Source of the DNA: Lachnospiraceae bacterium
Lineage (GTDB): Bacteria > Bacillota > Clostridia > Lachnospirales > Lachnospiraceae
Direction: 5' to 3'
Assembly: GCA_029067205.1 (NCBI GenBank)
Contig: JAIEEY010000080.1
Span: 1 to 64,000, forward strand
DNA length: 64,000 nt
Program-made: the position numbers and the translations under genes
Part shown: positions 51,252-61,687 of the stretch, piece after piece
Layout: the number at the start of each line of letters is the position of its first letter
How positions within the stretch are numbered: the stretch's first letter is position 1
The notes under the pieces: generated by a model
The model's input: only the letters and a program-made list of their open reading frames with translations
The model's database searches: none
What the model was told of the DNA's origin: nothing

Positions 51252-53018
51252 CTATTGCCGTTGTTCTTTAATAAATATCTGACAATAAAAGCAGTACCAC
51301 CCAACTAATAACGGCATGCATGCCATTAACGGAATCGTATATCTTATATATCCATTTACAGGAGATGCAATGCATACTAATATGTTCATAAACGGCGCTA
51401 CATACATTAAGATACCCTTTACCCTTTTTCTATATATCATGTAAGCCGCTAATACTAGTAAAAGCCATGTATATGTTGCCGGATTCATTAGTTGCGACAA
51501 TATGGGAAAGTTAAGCCACAACTCCGTATATGCTATTAGCACATCCCGAACCTCTCTGGGAAATAAATAATGTAGATAAAGATCTCCCCTTGCTATGGAT
51601 CCCTGTTGGATACCAAAATAATATTATTGGCCCATACTACTCCTAAACGGATAATAATACCTATAGCATCCTTCCAATGTTGCCTCAACATATATATGGA
51701 TGCTTTTTGAACATAGAATACCATGCCTTAAAGTATTCTTTTAGACCTTCTGTATTATACCTATATTGATTTTTAACAGCATCTGATATTTCCGGATTAT
51801 ATATAGCAGCAATTTGATCAATCGGCAGTATAGCATCTACCGCAGCTTTCTCTTCTTCTGTTATATCCTCTGACGCATATAAAAGATATCTTGCTGTTTG
51901 TTGAAAAGGAATAGATAACATTTCCTTTTCCGAACCTTTTACAACTCCCAAACGTTCTGGCAAAGCTACATCCGTAATAAACTATCCCAAAAAAACTTAT
52001 ACACAAAAGTAATATCCCAAACACTTCACGTTTTTCTCTTATCCACACCACAAGACATAGACATTGTGGCAAAACCAGATATATTCCATTCTTTCTGGTT
52101 ATACAAACAAGCAGGGATGAAAAAAACAAAATCATAAAGTCTTTTATCCTTAGTGGTTGTTTATTGCCTGCCTTAATACAGCAGTCGATATATACTACCA
52201 TAAAGAACGCAACAAAGCTGATGCCTATGATCATAAAAACAGAAAAAACTGCTGCCAGACCTCCAATAACAAAACTTTTTATCTCATAAATCAAATACCA
52301 TTGTTTCTTATAAAAGTATATTAATGCTATACTTACTACCAACTTATCTATTCCAATACCATTACATTCCCTCTGTAATGTGCTAATAAAGGAGGAGCCT
52401 TCATTGATTTGTCCATTTACTGATATTGCTATCCCAGTCAACATACCAGCAAGTATTGGACACACTTTAATATATCGTTTATAACCTTTCAGCCACAAAA
52501 AATAGGCGCCAAATATAGCGGTAATAATAGCTATTAACAATAGGCGTTCTCTTTGTTCTTCATTATTTCTAATCACCACTATACTATCTATCCTTATATA
52601 CCCTTTTCCTGAATAGTATAATCTTACTTCAAAATCGTCTATATTTTGTGTTACCCTGATTGAAGTTTTCTGAACGTTCTTTCCCCTGCTTAATGCAATT
52701 GACTTGTCCGCATTGACATGCTCTCCTTCTGCATAAATCTCCATTGAATGATTCCAGTCTGATTCATATTCAACAGCAACCGTGTAGCTTCCTTTCCTCA
52801 GCCTTTCATATGAGCCACGTAAAAATATTGTGTCATCCGCAACTCCACTGTTTTCATCAATATACCATATTCCGTCCTTCTGCTGCACAACAGCATTACC
52901 ACCATCCATATGATTAATAATCTCTCTTTGACTATATACTTGAACGTAAAAGCCCCAACCCACAAATAAATATAAATATTTGTAAAAAAACAATAATACC
53001 CATAGCCTTTGTTTTCAT
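51252..53018 (-). pseudogene. Decayed DUF6020-like membrane protein gene
   Basis: A paralogue of the 42570-44168 protein broken into several frames. The ATG at 53018 (MKTKAMGIIVF) is one base off the main frame at a T7 run (52984-52990 region). The main frame (SQREIINHMDGGN onward) shifts again near 51985, where ALPERLGVVKGSEKEMLSI begins. A third shift falls near 51693, then a TAA near 51620, before the last helices (YTELWLNFPILSQLMN). At least three frameshifts and one stop make it non-functional. The family block SIPFQQTARYLL is still clear. Confidence 0.85.
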
Positions 53019-53042
53019 GAAATTCTTCTCCTATTTTCATGA

Positions 53043-53203
53043 TTAATCTTTTATCACGTATATCATACGTCCTATGATTTCTGCTGAAGTGTCTGTCGTT
53101 CTATCATTTACATAAATTATTTCTATGCATATCTGTGTCTGATTCCAAGCAGTTTTAAGACACGCTTCACTATATTTTAATATTACATATTGGGATTATT
53201 AGA
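53043..53203 (-). pseudogene. GT2 N-terminal remnant
   Basis: About 50 codons in two frames: LIIPICNIKI, then YSEACLKTAWNQTQICIEI and IYVNDRTTDTSAEII before a stop. This is the start of a GT2 domain (IIPVYNxxxY, CLKS, EIIYVNDGSTD) with a frameshift and a mutated motif. The rest of the gene is lost. Confidence 0.7.
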
Positions 53204-53214
53204 GAAAGCCTTGG

Positions 53215-54177
53215 CTAAATAGGTAAATGTATCTGATCCCCGATTACTCTATCCCCAAACGGTGTCCATTTTGACGGTATGCCTGATGCCGGCGTAAATG
53301 TCATCTCTCCAAATTTTATATTCCCATCATCTAAGCAATAAAAATCTACTCTGACTAAAATGAATCCCTGACATAGTATTCTTACCGCATTCAACATATC
53401 CGCAAACCTCTCTGGACATTGCACCTCTTCATCCAATGTATATACCTCTTTCCAAAAATTACATCTTTCCCATCTAAGATTATAAAATGCACTTTTCCCA
53501 TCTGAACAACGGCATTGGATATACATAGGCTCCCCATCAAAGCACCAAAATCTATAATCAATCTTTTCATTTAGTCCTTCAATATATTCTTCCGCTATTA
53601 TTAATGGCTTTATATTTTTATAATGCAATTCAAAAGATATATCCGAATAGTCTGTCGCTAACCATCTAAGAAATTTATTCCTTATTTCATGATACTTCAT
53701 TTCCTGCTTGTTCGTAACAATGACATTCATGCCTGAACCATGATTCGTTTTTAGAATAAATTTGTCAGGAAGCTCCTCAAAATTAATTTCGTCAAACGTT
53801 TCCCACACTCCAAGCAATGGTATAAGAAAGTTTTTACCTAACTTTTCTTCGATATATTTTTTCACTTGATATTTGTCTGCCAATAGTGTTTTTTTCTCGC
53901 TGTTATCATACAGTTTAATCCATTGTATTTTCTCAGAACACGTTTTAGGAGCTTTTAAATCTAATTTACTTCCAGTTTTAAGCAAAAACCACTTCTTAAT
54001 GGCATCCTCATATCCATTTTCTAGCATGACTCTATGAATATAGCTGTCACTCTGCATAGCTTTTATTTCTTCTTTTACACTGTATAGTTCTTTTTCCAAT
54101 TCTATTAATCTTGCCTCCACCAGATCAAATTTTTTAAACAATCTCTTAATGATTGGCACCTTTCGCAATGGATTCAT
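53215..54177 (-). CDS. TupA-like ATP-grasp protein
   Basis: A 320-residue protein of the TupA-like ATP-grasp family. A coiled N-terminus (about 20-45) precedes the conserved CSEKIQWIKLYDN and LLADKYQVKKYIEEKLG region. The ATP-grasp core follows: FILKTNHGSG, AEEYIEG, DYRFWCFDGEPMYIQCR and RVDFYCLDDGNIKFGEMTFTPASG with acidic metal ligands. Known members add acidic or amide groups to surface polymers (teichuronopeptide). It is cytosolic, within the GT2 run, and probably modifies the same polysaccharide. Confidence 0.9.
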   Translation of the reverse strand: MNPLRKVPIIKRLFKKFDLVEARLIELEKELYSVKEEIKAMQSDSYIHRVMLENGYEDAIKKWFLLKTGSKLDLKAPKTCSEKIQWIKLYDNSEKKTLLADKYQVKKYIEEKLGKNFLIPLLGVWETFDEINFEELPDKFILKTNHGSGMNVIVTNKQEMKYHEIRNKFLRWLATDYSDISFELHYKNIKPLIIAEEYIEGLNEKIDYRFWCFDGEPMYIQCRCSDGKSAFYNLRWERCNFWKEVYTLDEEVQCPERFADMLNAVRILCQGFILVRVDFYCLDDGNIKFGEMTFTPASGIPSKWTPFGDRVIGDQIHLPI

Positions 54178-54248
54178 ATTCTTTCCCCCAGTTATTCATT
54201 TACAAAACTTCTAAACCACCTTTTCTTTATCGACGTAACTCCCTTTTT

Positions 54249-56366
54249 CTATCTTCCTAATAATTTTTTAGGTAAATATACTACAGCGCTTCCGATCTTC
54301 CACGATTTTGAATCTTTAATTAAGTCAATTTCTTGTCTAAGCTGCAATTCTTTTTGATTCGCAGATAAATGTGCATAGAAGTCCATCGGACTTGTAATTA
54401 GTTCTTGTATTGCATCCCACTCTTCATCCTCAAATACTTCCTCAGGTAATTCTCCTTTCTCGTAGGATGTCTCAAATTCCTTGTGAAATCTTTTTATAAA
54501 TTCTAGTCGTTCCTCTCTTAATGTTTTATTAAAAGTAAAAATATAATTATAATATTTACTAAATTGATAATATCCTATATACTGCTCTTTAAATTTTGGA
54601 TGCCTTTCGAGAAAATCATATATATACTGACTCTCCTCACACATACAATACACCTTTGAACTATCAAAAACAGATGAATTAGGGTTGTCCCCTCTCTTTT
54701 GATAAAATGCTTTGTCCAAAAAATATACACGCTCAGCAAAACAAAATGTCTGAAACCAAAAACCATTATCCTGATATGATGCTCCTGGTGTTTCATTATG
54801 GCGAATACAATTCTTATTTATATACAGACGTTTATAAATTCCGGTCCATGTATTTAACGTAAATTTGAATATAATAGGAAATTCTCTAGGTGATATTACA
54901 TGGTTATATAATTTGACATTTGCTTTCGCTACTTGATTATATATCACCTTCCTCTTTCCATTTACATCCATAAAACGATTAAAGTCTGCTTTAATAAAGT
55001 CCAGATCTTCCTTAACCGCAATTTTATAAAGAGTTTCATACATATCACGCTCTACATAATCATCCGGTTCTACGATTCCGATATAATCTCCTGTTGCAAC
55101 ATCCAACCCACGATTCATTGCCCTCCCATATCCACCATTAGGACCATCTAGTATAACAATCCTTTTGTCCTCTGTCGCAAACTTCTCTACAATTTTCAAT
55201 GAATTATCTGTCGAACCATCGTTGATACAAATGATCTCAATATCTTCTAGAGTCTGATTCACTACACTATTGAGGCATTCAATAAGATAGCCTTCCACAT
55301 TATATATAGGTATCAATATTGATACTTTAGGCATTATGCTTTTATTCATCTGCCTTATTTGATATGGCATTTCTTTATATCTGGTCTGCATGCCATTCAA
55401 TATTCGATACTCTTCGGAGGAAATCATCTTAATCTGCTTATATTTTTTATACTCCTCCTGATTCCAAAAATATTTTTTCTTTTTATCGGAAATTCCTAAT
55501 TCCATAAAAATCTCATTTTTTAATTTCTCATATAGTGCTTCAAACGCCGGCATTTTTAATGTTTCCAGATTCCAAAGCGAAAAATGCAATGCATAATTTA
55601 TATAACTTCTCTCTACTTCTTTATAGATATCCATATTAATCAATTCTTCTCTTAAGGCACGTAAAGCCTGATAAAAGCAATCCCATGAACTTTCACGTGT
55701 GGAAGACACCGAACTGTTTAATCCAACTCTTTTATGAACTAACGTTCTGCGCAAAATAGAAATTTTTTCCGCTTTTACAAGCGCCGTAAATGTAAAAAAC
55801 ATATCATTTGTATTTCTAAGTTCTTGAAACACTAATCGATTCTCTAAAACAAACTCTCTCCGAAACAATTTATCCCATGTCCATCCTATAAATACCCTAA
55901 AAATATTTCCTTGTATATCCTTATAATTAAAAGGTTCAAAATCCTGCAACTGATTGCGCAATATTGAGCAGTGATACGGCTGTCTATGCTTGATGTCTTC
56001 CTTAAATCTATCCATCTTAAAAACACAAATATCCACTTCATCCCGCTTTGCTTTCACATACGCTGATTTCAGCATATCCAGCTCAAAGACATCATCTGCA
56101 TCCAAAATAGAAAGATATTCCCCTGTTGCATACTGAATCCCAAAGTTTCTCGCCGCTCCCGCTCCAGAATTTTCTTGTGACAATACCAAAATTCTCGAAT
56201 CCATTGCTGCATACTTATCCAAAATCAGGCGAGATTTGTCCGTCGATCCATCATCCACACAAATAATTTCTATTTCTTTTAGTGTCTGACAGACTAAACA
56301 ATCTAAGGCTTCTCCTAAATATTTTTCTGCATTGTATACTGGCATAACCACAGATACCTTAATCAT
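54249..56366 (-). CDS. Tandem double GT2 glycosyltransferase
   Basis: 705 residues with two complete GT2 domains. The first starts VSVVMPVYNAEKYLGEALDCL with VDDGSTDKS and LDADDVF. The second starts at about residue 347 with VSILIPIYNVEGYLIECLNSV, INDGSTDNS and EPDDYVE. The C-terminus carries the tail SWKIGSAVVYLPKKLLG, shared in form by other transferases here. Two catalytic domains would let it add a two-sugar unit or polymerise. It is intact, unlike the similar split gene at 48989-51198. Confidence 0.93.
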   Translation of the reverse strand: MIKVSVVMPVYNAEKYLGEALDCLVCQTLKEIEIICVDDGSTDKSRLILDKYAAMDSRILVLSQENSGAGAARNFGIQYATGEYLSILDADDVFELDMLKSAYVKAKRDEVDICVFKMDRFKEDIKHRQPYHCSILRNQLQDFEPFNYKDIQGNIFRVFIGWTWDKLFRREFVLENRLVFQELRNTNDMFFTFTALVKAEKISILRRTLVHKRVGLNSSVSSTRESSWDCFYQALRALREELINMDIYKEVERSYINYALHFSLWNLETLKMPAFEALYEKLKNEIFMELGISDKKKKYFWNQEEYKKYKQIKMISSEEYRILNGMQTRYKEMPYQIRQMNKSIMPKVSILIPIYNVEGYLIECLNSVVNQTLEDIEIICINDGSTDNSLKIVEKFATEDKRIVILDGPNGGYGRAMNRGLDVATGDYIGIVEPDDYVERDMYETLYKIAVKEDLDFIKADFNRFMDVNGKRKVIYNQVAKANVKLYNHVISPREFPIIFKFTLNTWTGIYKRLYINKNCIRHNETPGASYQDNGFWFQTFCFAERVYFLDKAFYQKRGDNPNSSVFDSSKVYCMCEESQYIYDFLERHPKFKEQYIGYYQFSKYYNYIFTFNKTLREERLEFIKRFHKEFETSYEKGELPEEVFEDEEWDAIQELITSPMDFYAHLSANQKELQLRQEIDLIKDSKSWKIGSAVVYLPKKLLGR

Positions 56367-56379
56367 ATATTTCCCCCAT

Positions 56380-56502
56380 CTATCTACTCAATATCCTTTT
56401 AGGAAGATATTCTATAGCACTTCCTACTCTCCCTCTAAACAGCTTTATTTGCTCCCTAAAATAACCGGATATTCTTTTGGAGAAATTACACAAATATATA
56501 AA
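56380..56502 (-). pseudogene. GT2 C-terminal tail remnant
   Basis: About 38 codons ending REQIKLFRGRVGSAIEYLP then KRILSR and a stop. It matches the tail of the double GT2 just downstream (GSAVVYLPKKLLGR). Only the tail of the gene survives. Confidence 0.6.
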
Positions 56503-56526
56503 TTATCATTAAAAGCAAAATTCATT

Positions 56527-56807
56527 TCACAACCTCCACGTTTTCATTCTATCCCATATTTCAAAATATTCTTTCCAAAACGCCTCTGATGTCAATCTGC
56601 TTAAATTATTTTGATACTCTGCTTCACAGTAAGATGATTCTTCTTATAATTTTTCATAGTATACTTTTTAAAAATATGACAGTTCTTTTCAATATCATAT
56701 ATAGCGATCCCTTTGGAACGATATATTAAATTCGGGCAAACCATTATATCCTCTGTGGCATCATTGGGTAATACAATATTCTGCAGTTTTACTGCCCTTT
56801 TCTTCAT
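56527..56807 (-). pseudogene. Small frameshifted gene of unknown family
   Basis: It starts MKKRAVKLQNIVLPND and runs 68 codons to a stop at 56601-56603. An overlapping frame continues protein-like as EAEYQNNLSRLTSEAFWKEY then FEIWDRMKTWRL. One frameshift near 56625 would join them to about 92 residues. Not recognised. It lies among GT2 remnants. Confidence 0.4.
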
Positions 56808-56851
56808 AACCTTCTCCCCTCAAAACCTTGTTCAATATATCTTCTCATGCC

Positions 56852-57883
56852 TTATATCATGCTATCACAGATTTCCGATCTCTTGTGCTCAATACACTTT
56901 CTAACCTTTCTTGGAATATATGTAAGCATTCTCCCACTTCGATAAGAATAAGATTTTTTTATTCTGTTGATTTCCTCATCTTTCTTTTTTATAATTCGCC
57001 GAAATCCCTCTATCAACATTTGCCGCACAGCGTCAAAATCCCTATTCTTCTCTGCAATCGCTTCATATTTTTTTGTTATCGCGTTTTCCAGTTCGAACTG
57101 ATTTAATATTCTCCCTTTATATTCTTCTGTCATCCTTCTGATTGTCAGTCTTTTCAAATTCTCCAATTGATGTTCCTTTGACCACATCAAATTTTGCTCT
57201 AATCCGCACAAAAGATCAAATGTCCTAACTTGATCCCACTCTATTGTCTTGTGATTAATTCTATAACAATATGTTACATCTGTCATAGCATAAAATTGTT
57301 TCGCCAATGTCATAGCCTGTACCATGAAAGGCGGATCCTCATAATGTATTAAGTTTGAAAACCCTATTTTATGTTTCAAAAGAAACCCTCTGTTATAAAT
57401 AAATCTAGTATATCCATAATCATACTGGTACTCTCTATAATCAATAACTTGACTACCGCGAAAAATGTACCCACTATAAATACCTTCGTATGTTGTATTT
57501 ATCCTTCCATTTACATCAAAATCACTAAAACAGCCTCCTGCAATATTTACCCCATACTTAATCGCTGCCTCATACATCTTTTCCAGAACTCTATTCTCCG
57601 GATATCGGTCATCTGCATCCATAAATGCCACAAACTCTCCACGAGCCTCCTTAATCGCTGTGTTTCTAGCAACGGCAACACCTTGATGATTCAAATTAAA
57701 AATCCGAAGTCTTGAATCCTTTTCTGCCCATGACATTAACTTCTGATAAGACCTGTCCGTAGAGCCATCGTTTACACATAGAATTTCTATTTCCCGCAAC
57801 GTTTGACTAACAACACTTTCAAGACATTCATCTAAATATGCATCCATATTATAAACAGGAATGATAATTGATATCTTAATCAT
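56852..57883 (-). CDS. Family 2 glycosyltransferase
   Basis: A 343-residue GT2 enzyme: ISIIIPVYNMDAYLDECLESV, CVNDGSTDRS and FMDADDRYPEN, with a middle region for the acceptor. It ends in the tail SYSYRSGRMLTYIPRKVRK, an amphipathic basic segment likely to touch the membrane. Its start overlaps the previous gene's stop by four bases (ATGA), so the two are coupled. Confidence 0.93.
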   Translation of the reverse strand: MIKISIIIPVYNMDAYLDECLESVVSQTLREIEILCVNDGSTDRSYQKLMSWAEKDSRLRIFNLNHQGVAVARNTAIKEARGEFVAFMDADDRYPENRVLEKMYEAAIKYGVNIAGGCFSDFDVNGRINTTYEGIYSGYIFRGSQVIDYREYQYDYGYTRFIYNRGFLLKHKIGFSNLIHYEDPPFMVQAMTLAKQFYAMTDVTYCYRINHKTIEWDQVRTFDLLCGLEQNLMWSKEHQLENLKRLTIRRMTEEYKGRILNQFELENAITKKYEAIAEKNRDFDAVRQMLIEGFRRIIKKKDEEINRIKKSYSYRSGRMLTYIPRKVRKCIEHKRSEICDSMI

Positions 57884-59328
57884 ACATTCTCCCTCTTAAA
57901 ACCTGATCTTAACTTCATCTTGGTATACCATCCCAGATTTCCCTTTCCAGTATACCGCAAAAGCAGGCAGACCGTTCTCCAATACCCCATATTTCTATCA
58001 AGCTGCACACGCGCCATTTTAATATACTCTTTTCGATATGGCTTTTCTATTTTAGACAATGCATAACCATGTGTCTGTATTTTCACCACCTGCAATAAAT
58101 CTTGTAACCATTTATCCTTATATTTATCCACATAATTATCCAAATGCTCAAAAATGGCAAAATGTACATACAACCTATCGTCCGTACAGCTCACATCCTG
58201 GCCTTTCCTTCCAAGCCGATAATAATACAAATACTCTGGCACACAGGCCGCGCTCCCTGCTGCTAAAACATACTCCATGCGAAAAGGCAGATCATCATAC
58301 CGCTTTAAATCCTCGTGAAAGCGAATTTGATGTGTATCCAACACTGACTTTTTATACAGACATCTCCAGATAGCTATTCGGGTATTTATACATAGACTCT
58401 GCACCTTATCTTCCCTATAAGTTCCCCCCAGATAGGGAGCCGCAAGACAATCATTTAATACCGGCTGGCTTTCCTGTGTATCCTCGTAGTATTCCTTATA
58501 CCCGCAATATGTCAAGTCATAGTTTCCCATGAGTGCTCTTCGCAACAGCTTATAAAACATACTTTTTTCTATAAAATCATCGGAATCCACAAAACCGACG
58601 TAGCGTCCTCTCGCTGTTTCTATCCCTTTGTTTCTCGCTGATGCACATCCCCCATTCTCCTTATCAACCAATATGACACGCTCGTCACTTTTAGAGTATT
58701 CCCGTATCAAAGAAGCAGATTCATCCGTACTGCCATCATTGACAAAAAGAAATTCAATATAAGGCGCCTTCCATGCTATTAAGGACTCTATGCAACGAGG
58801 CAAATACGGCACCACGTTATACACAGGGATGACAACAGATAGTTCAATATCCGATTTCCCCTTTTCCCAGTCTAATATTTCACACGACGCATTGCCTAAC
58901 GCTATTTCCTCTGGCGGTATACCCTTATCCTGTTCAATATATATCCCTCTGGACCGGCTGCGAAAGCGCTCCCATACACCAAAGTAATCTTCATCCCTTT
59001 TCATCCGCCCCACCACATAGGGGATTAGCATATCTTTGCAGGAAACCACCAACTCTCTGCATCCATAATCAAAAAAAACGATATCAAACTTTCTATCATG
59101 TTCTGAGAGTACACGTGCTTCCTCCAATGTACAATTCATTATTTTATGGGAATACTCCGACACTTCCTCCATCTCTATATATGGCTTTAGAGCTACATGA
59201 TATACCGCCTGAATTTTCTTTGTATCTAATAAATACTTTGCCAACTCCACAAATTCCTGCGAGGTGGAAAGAAACAATGCTCTATTAAAAGACTGCATTT
59301 TTGAAATATAACTTTTAATCTGCTGCAT
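57880..59328 (-). CDS. GT2 glycosyltransferase with N-terminal extra domain
   Basis: 482 residues. The GT2 domain begins near residue 163 (LSVVIPVYNVVPYLPRCIESL), with VNDGSTDES and FVDSDDFIE. The first 160 residues form an extra alpha/beta region (RALFLSTSQEFVELAKYLL, then FDIVFFDYGCREL) that resembles a Rossmann-like domain but has no motif I can name. It is encoded between two other GT2 genes with a 4-base overlap and a 12-base gap. The extra domain may select the acceptor; this is inference. Confidence 0.9.
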   Translation of the reverse strand: MQQIKSYISKMQSFNRALFLSTSQEFVELAKYLLDTKKIQAVYHVALKPYIEMEEVSEYSHKIMNCTLEEARVLSEHDRKFDIVFFDYGCRELVVSCKDMLIPYVVGRMKRDEDYFGVWERFRSRSRGIYIEQDKGIPPEEIALGNASCEILDWEKGKSDIELSVVIPVYNVVPYLPRCIESLIAWKAPYIEFLFVNDGSTDESASLIREYSKSDERVILVDKENGGCASARNKGIETARGRYVGFVDSDDFIEKSMFYKLLRRALMGNYDLTYCGYKEYYEDTQESQPVLNDCLAAPYLGGTYREDKVQSLCINTRIAIWRCLYKKSVLDTHQIRFHEDLKRYDDLPFRMEYVLAAGSAACVPEYLYYYRLGRKGQDVSCTDDRLYVHFAIFEHLDNYVDKYKDKWLQDLLQVVKIQTHGYALSKIEKPYRKEYIKMARVQLDRNMGYWRTVCLLLRYTGKGNLGWYTKMKLRSGFKRENV

Positions 59329-59340
59329 TTTTCCCCTCCA

Positions 59341-60414
59341 TCAAGCAACTCTTTTTTTCACTTTTAGCAATTTTTTTATCAACTTCTCTGCTAAGTTCTG
59401 GTACAGATAATCATAAAATATCGGAATAAAGATTCGATGTCGTATTGCTGTCAGAAACAGACCATATTGTCTTGCATCTGCTTTTGTAAAGCCTTTCTTG
59501 CTTTCTTTTCGCAATATATGCACATATTTTCTAGGTATCCTTATAAATACTTTATGTATTTCTTTTACAAGTAACTGTTTGATTTCCATGTTTGCCATAC
59601 GGATAGACCAGATGGAAAACCTTACCATAACACGCATCACTGGAAAGATAAGTGCATCCTTTCCCTTCACAAAATCCAGCAGCTCATCAAATACTGCTAA
59701 AATATCCAGCCTGTCCTTTCCATGTGAGGCGGTAATCTGTCCTTTTGTTCCTATCCTGTAATAAAAGCCGACGCTTCTTATTCCCATACAATACTCACAC
59801 TGTGAAAGTAGATAAAAATGAGGATAGACATCTTCCCATTTTATTTTTTCTCGAAAGCGAAAATCAATTTTTCTGACAAACTCCATTTTCAAAAGCTTTC
59901 TACTCTGACTTACTTCAAATTGATATATTCTCCTATCTGTCTGTGGATTGATAATATATCCATCTTCCGGAAAAACCTCTTGGAACAAAGCTTCATCGTA
60001 CCATGCACTGATAACCTTGCTTCCTTCATGGTATATCTGCGGCAATACCATTATTATTTCTGCCCGTTGATTTTTCTTATCCTCTAATTGCTGATTAATT
60101 CTCTCAACATATTCCGGCATCAACCAGTCATCACTATCCAAGAAGGATACATACTCTGTTTTGACCATATCCATTCCCCGATTTCTTGCTCCACCAAGTC
60201 CTCGATTCTCTTGAGAAATATATGTAATTTTATCAGGGTACTTCTTGCTATAAGTCAAACAGATCTCATCTGTATTATCCGTAGATCCATCATTCACTAT
60301 AACGATGAAATATCTATCATCCGTTTGATTTAAAATGCTGTCTATTGTTCTTTGTATCGTATCCGCCACATTATATGCAGGTACAACAAACGTAATTTTT
60401 TCTGTTATTTTCAT
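59341..60414 (-). CDS. Family 2 glycosyltransferase
   Basis: A 357-residue GT2 enzyme: ITFVVPAYNVADTIQRTIDSIL, VNDGSTDNTDE and FLDSDDWLMPEY. The C-terminal part is very basic (KLIKKLLKVKKRV), a likely membrane contact. The ATG at 60414 is chosen; the earlier in-frame GTG is too close to AAGGA. It opens a run of GT2 genes after a 287-base gap, so a promoter is expected there, though none is clear. Confidence 0.92.
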   Translation of the reverse strand: MKITEKITFVVPAYNVADTIQRTIDSILNQTDDRYFIVIVNDGSTDNTDEICLTYSKKYPDKITYISQENRGLGGARNRGMDMVKTEYVSFLDSDDWLMPEYVERINQQLEDKKNQRAEIIMVLPQIYHEGSKVISAWYDEALFQEVFPEDGYIINPQTDRRIYQFEVSQSRKLLKMEFVRKIDFRFREKIKWEDVYPHFYLLSQCEYCMGIRSVGFYYRIGTKGQITASHGKDRLDILAVFDELLDFVKGKDALIFPVMRVMVRFSIWSIRMANMEIKQLLVKEIHKVFIRIPRKYVHILRKESKKGFTKADARQYGLFLTAIRHRIFIPIFYDYLYQNLAEKLIKKLLKVKKRVA

Positions 60415-60605
60415 ACAACACACAATCCTTTATAAAAGACTATTAAATCCCGATATAAAGTTATTCTGTTTTTAGCAATTCATACTTTACATCAGGATTC
60501 CTTATCTTTTTAGTACAATTTTATCTTTAATTATCGTTTCGGTTCCCGCTTACCGCACTTTCATATATTTTCTCCTCGCTACAATGCTGCGTCACTCCCC
60601 GCCCT

Positions 60606-60624
60606 GTCACAATTATCCTGTGAC
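60606..60624. other. Hairpin within the 60415-60701 gap
   Basis: GTCACA (60606-60611) pairs with TGTGAC (60619-60624). The 287-base gap otherwise holds no gene or clear promoter; it must contain the start of the downstream GT2 transcript or be a leader. Confidence 0.4.
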
Positions 60625-60701
60625 GTTCCACAAACATAAAGTATACAACTTTTAAGGTTTTCTATAAGAAACACGCCAACCATGTTTTTACGGTTTTCAT
60701 T

Positions 60702-61685
60702 TCATAATCCGCATTTCTGAGCGAAGTCCCGATTTTCTTTCGCTATCGCCTCATACTCCATCCTTCTTACATGATACTGCGTATCAGCCAATATTCGCCT
60801 GTTAGATGCCATCAAATCAGAAACAAGCCCGATCATAAATGTCAGAAATCCTATAATAATCAGTGTACAGGCCAGTATCAGCGACTGCACATGACCAGTC
60901 CCGCCCTGAGTGAACAGACAGTATATAAACCGTAATCCTATCCCCAGACCAATCACAGTAGGAAGTATACTGATGTACGTAAATGCCTTTAACGGCTGAT
61001 ACATCATATATGCCCTGAGTATAATGACAATTGACTTTTTGACATACGACCACACACCATTAATAAGTCTGGATGGTCTCAATTGAGGATTGGTATGCAC
61101 TGGGACACTTGTAATCGCAATCTTTTCGCGCCCCGCCTGCACAATTGTTTCCAATGTATAGGTGTAATCATTGACCACGTTGATGCGCATTGCCGTATCA
61201 CGGGTCATCGCCCGGAACCCGCTTGGTGCATCAGGTATATCTGTGTTTGATGCGCGTCTCACTGCCCAGCTGCCCAGATGCTGCAGTTTCTTCTTCATAT
61301 AAGAAAAATGTTCTGTCTCATCAATTGGTCTGGCACCTACTACCATATCTGCCCTGCCATCCAGTATCGGCTGTATCAACGCCTGTATGTCTTCCGCACA
61401 ATACTGGTTGTCCGCATCCGTATTCACAATAATGTCCGCCCCATTTCTGAGGCACCCGTCAAGACCAGCCATAAAGCCTCTTGCCAAACCTTTATTCTGG
61501 CTGAAATTTACAATGTGGTGTACCCCCCACTTCCTTGCCACTTCAACCGTAGCATCACAGCTGCCATCATTGATAATCAGATACTCGATCTCATCAATCC
61601 CCTCAAGATATTCTGGCAGGTCATTCAATGCTGCCTCAAGTGTGTCTGCCTCATTGTAACAAGGTATCTGTATAATGAGTTTCAT
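60702..61685 (-). CDS. DPM1/GtrB-type glycosyltransferase with two membrane helices
   Basis: A 327-residue GT2 of the polyprenyl-phosphate sugar synthase type. It opens LIIQIPCYNEADTLEAALNDL, with INDGSCDATVE, NTDADNQYCAED and the DAPSGFRAMTR block. Two C-terminal membrane helices (about 237-258 and 270-292) are followed by a basic tail. It probably transfers a sugar to undecaprenyl phosphate, for flipping and use by GT-C enzymes such as the polytopic protein upstream. It starts 2 bases after the SH3 gene stop. Confidence 0.92.
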   Translation of the reverse strand: MKLIIQIPCYNEADTLEAALNDLPEYLEGIDEIEYLIINDGSCDATVEVARKWGVHHIVNFSQNKGLARGFMAGLDGCLRNGADIIVNTDADNQYCAEDIQALIQPILDGRADMVVGARPIDETEHFSYMKKKLQHLGSWAVRRASNTDIPDAPSGFRAMTRDTAMRINVVNDYTYTLETIVQAGREKIAITSVPVHTNPQLRPSRLINGVWSYVKKSIVIILRAYMMYQPLKAFTYISILPTVIGLGIGLRFIYCLFTQGGTGHVQSLILACTLIIIGFLTFMIGLVSDLMASNRRILADTQYHVRRMEYEAIAKENRDFAQKCGL

Positions 61686-61687
61686 TG

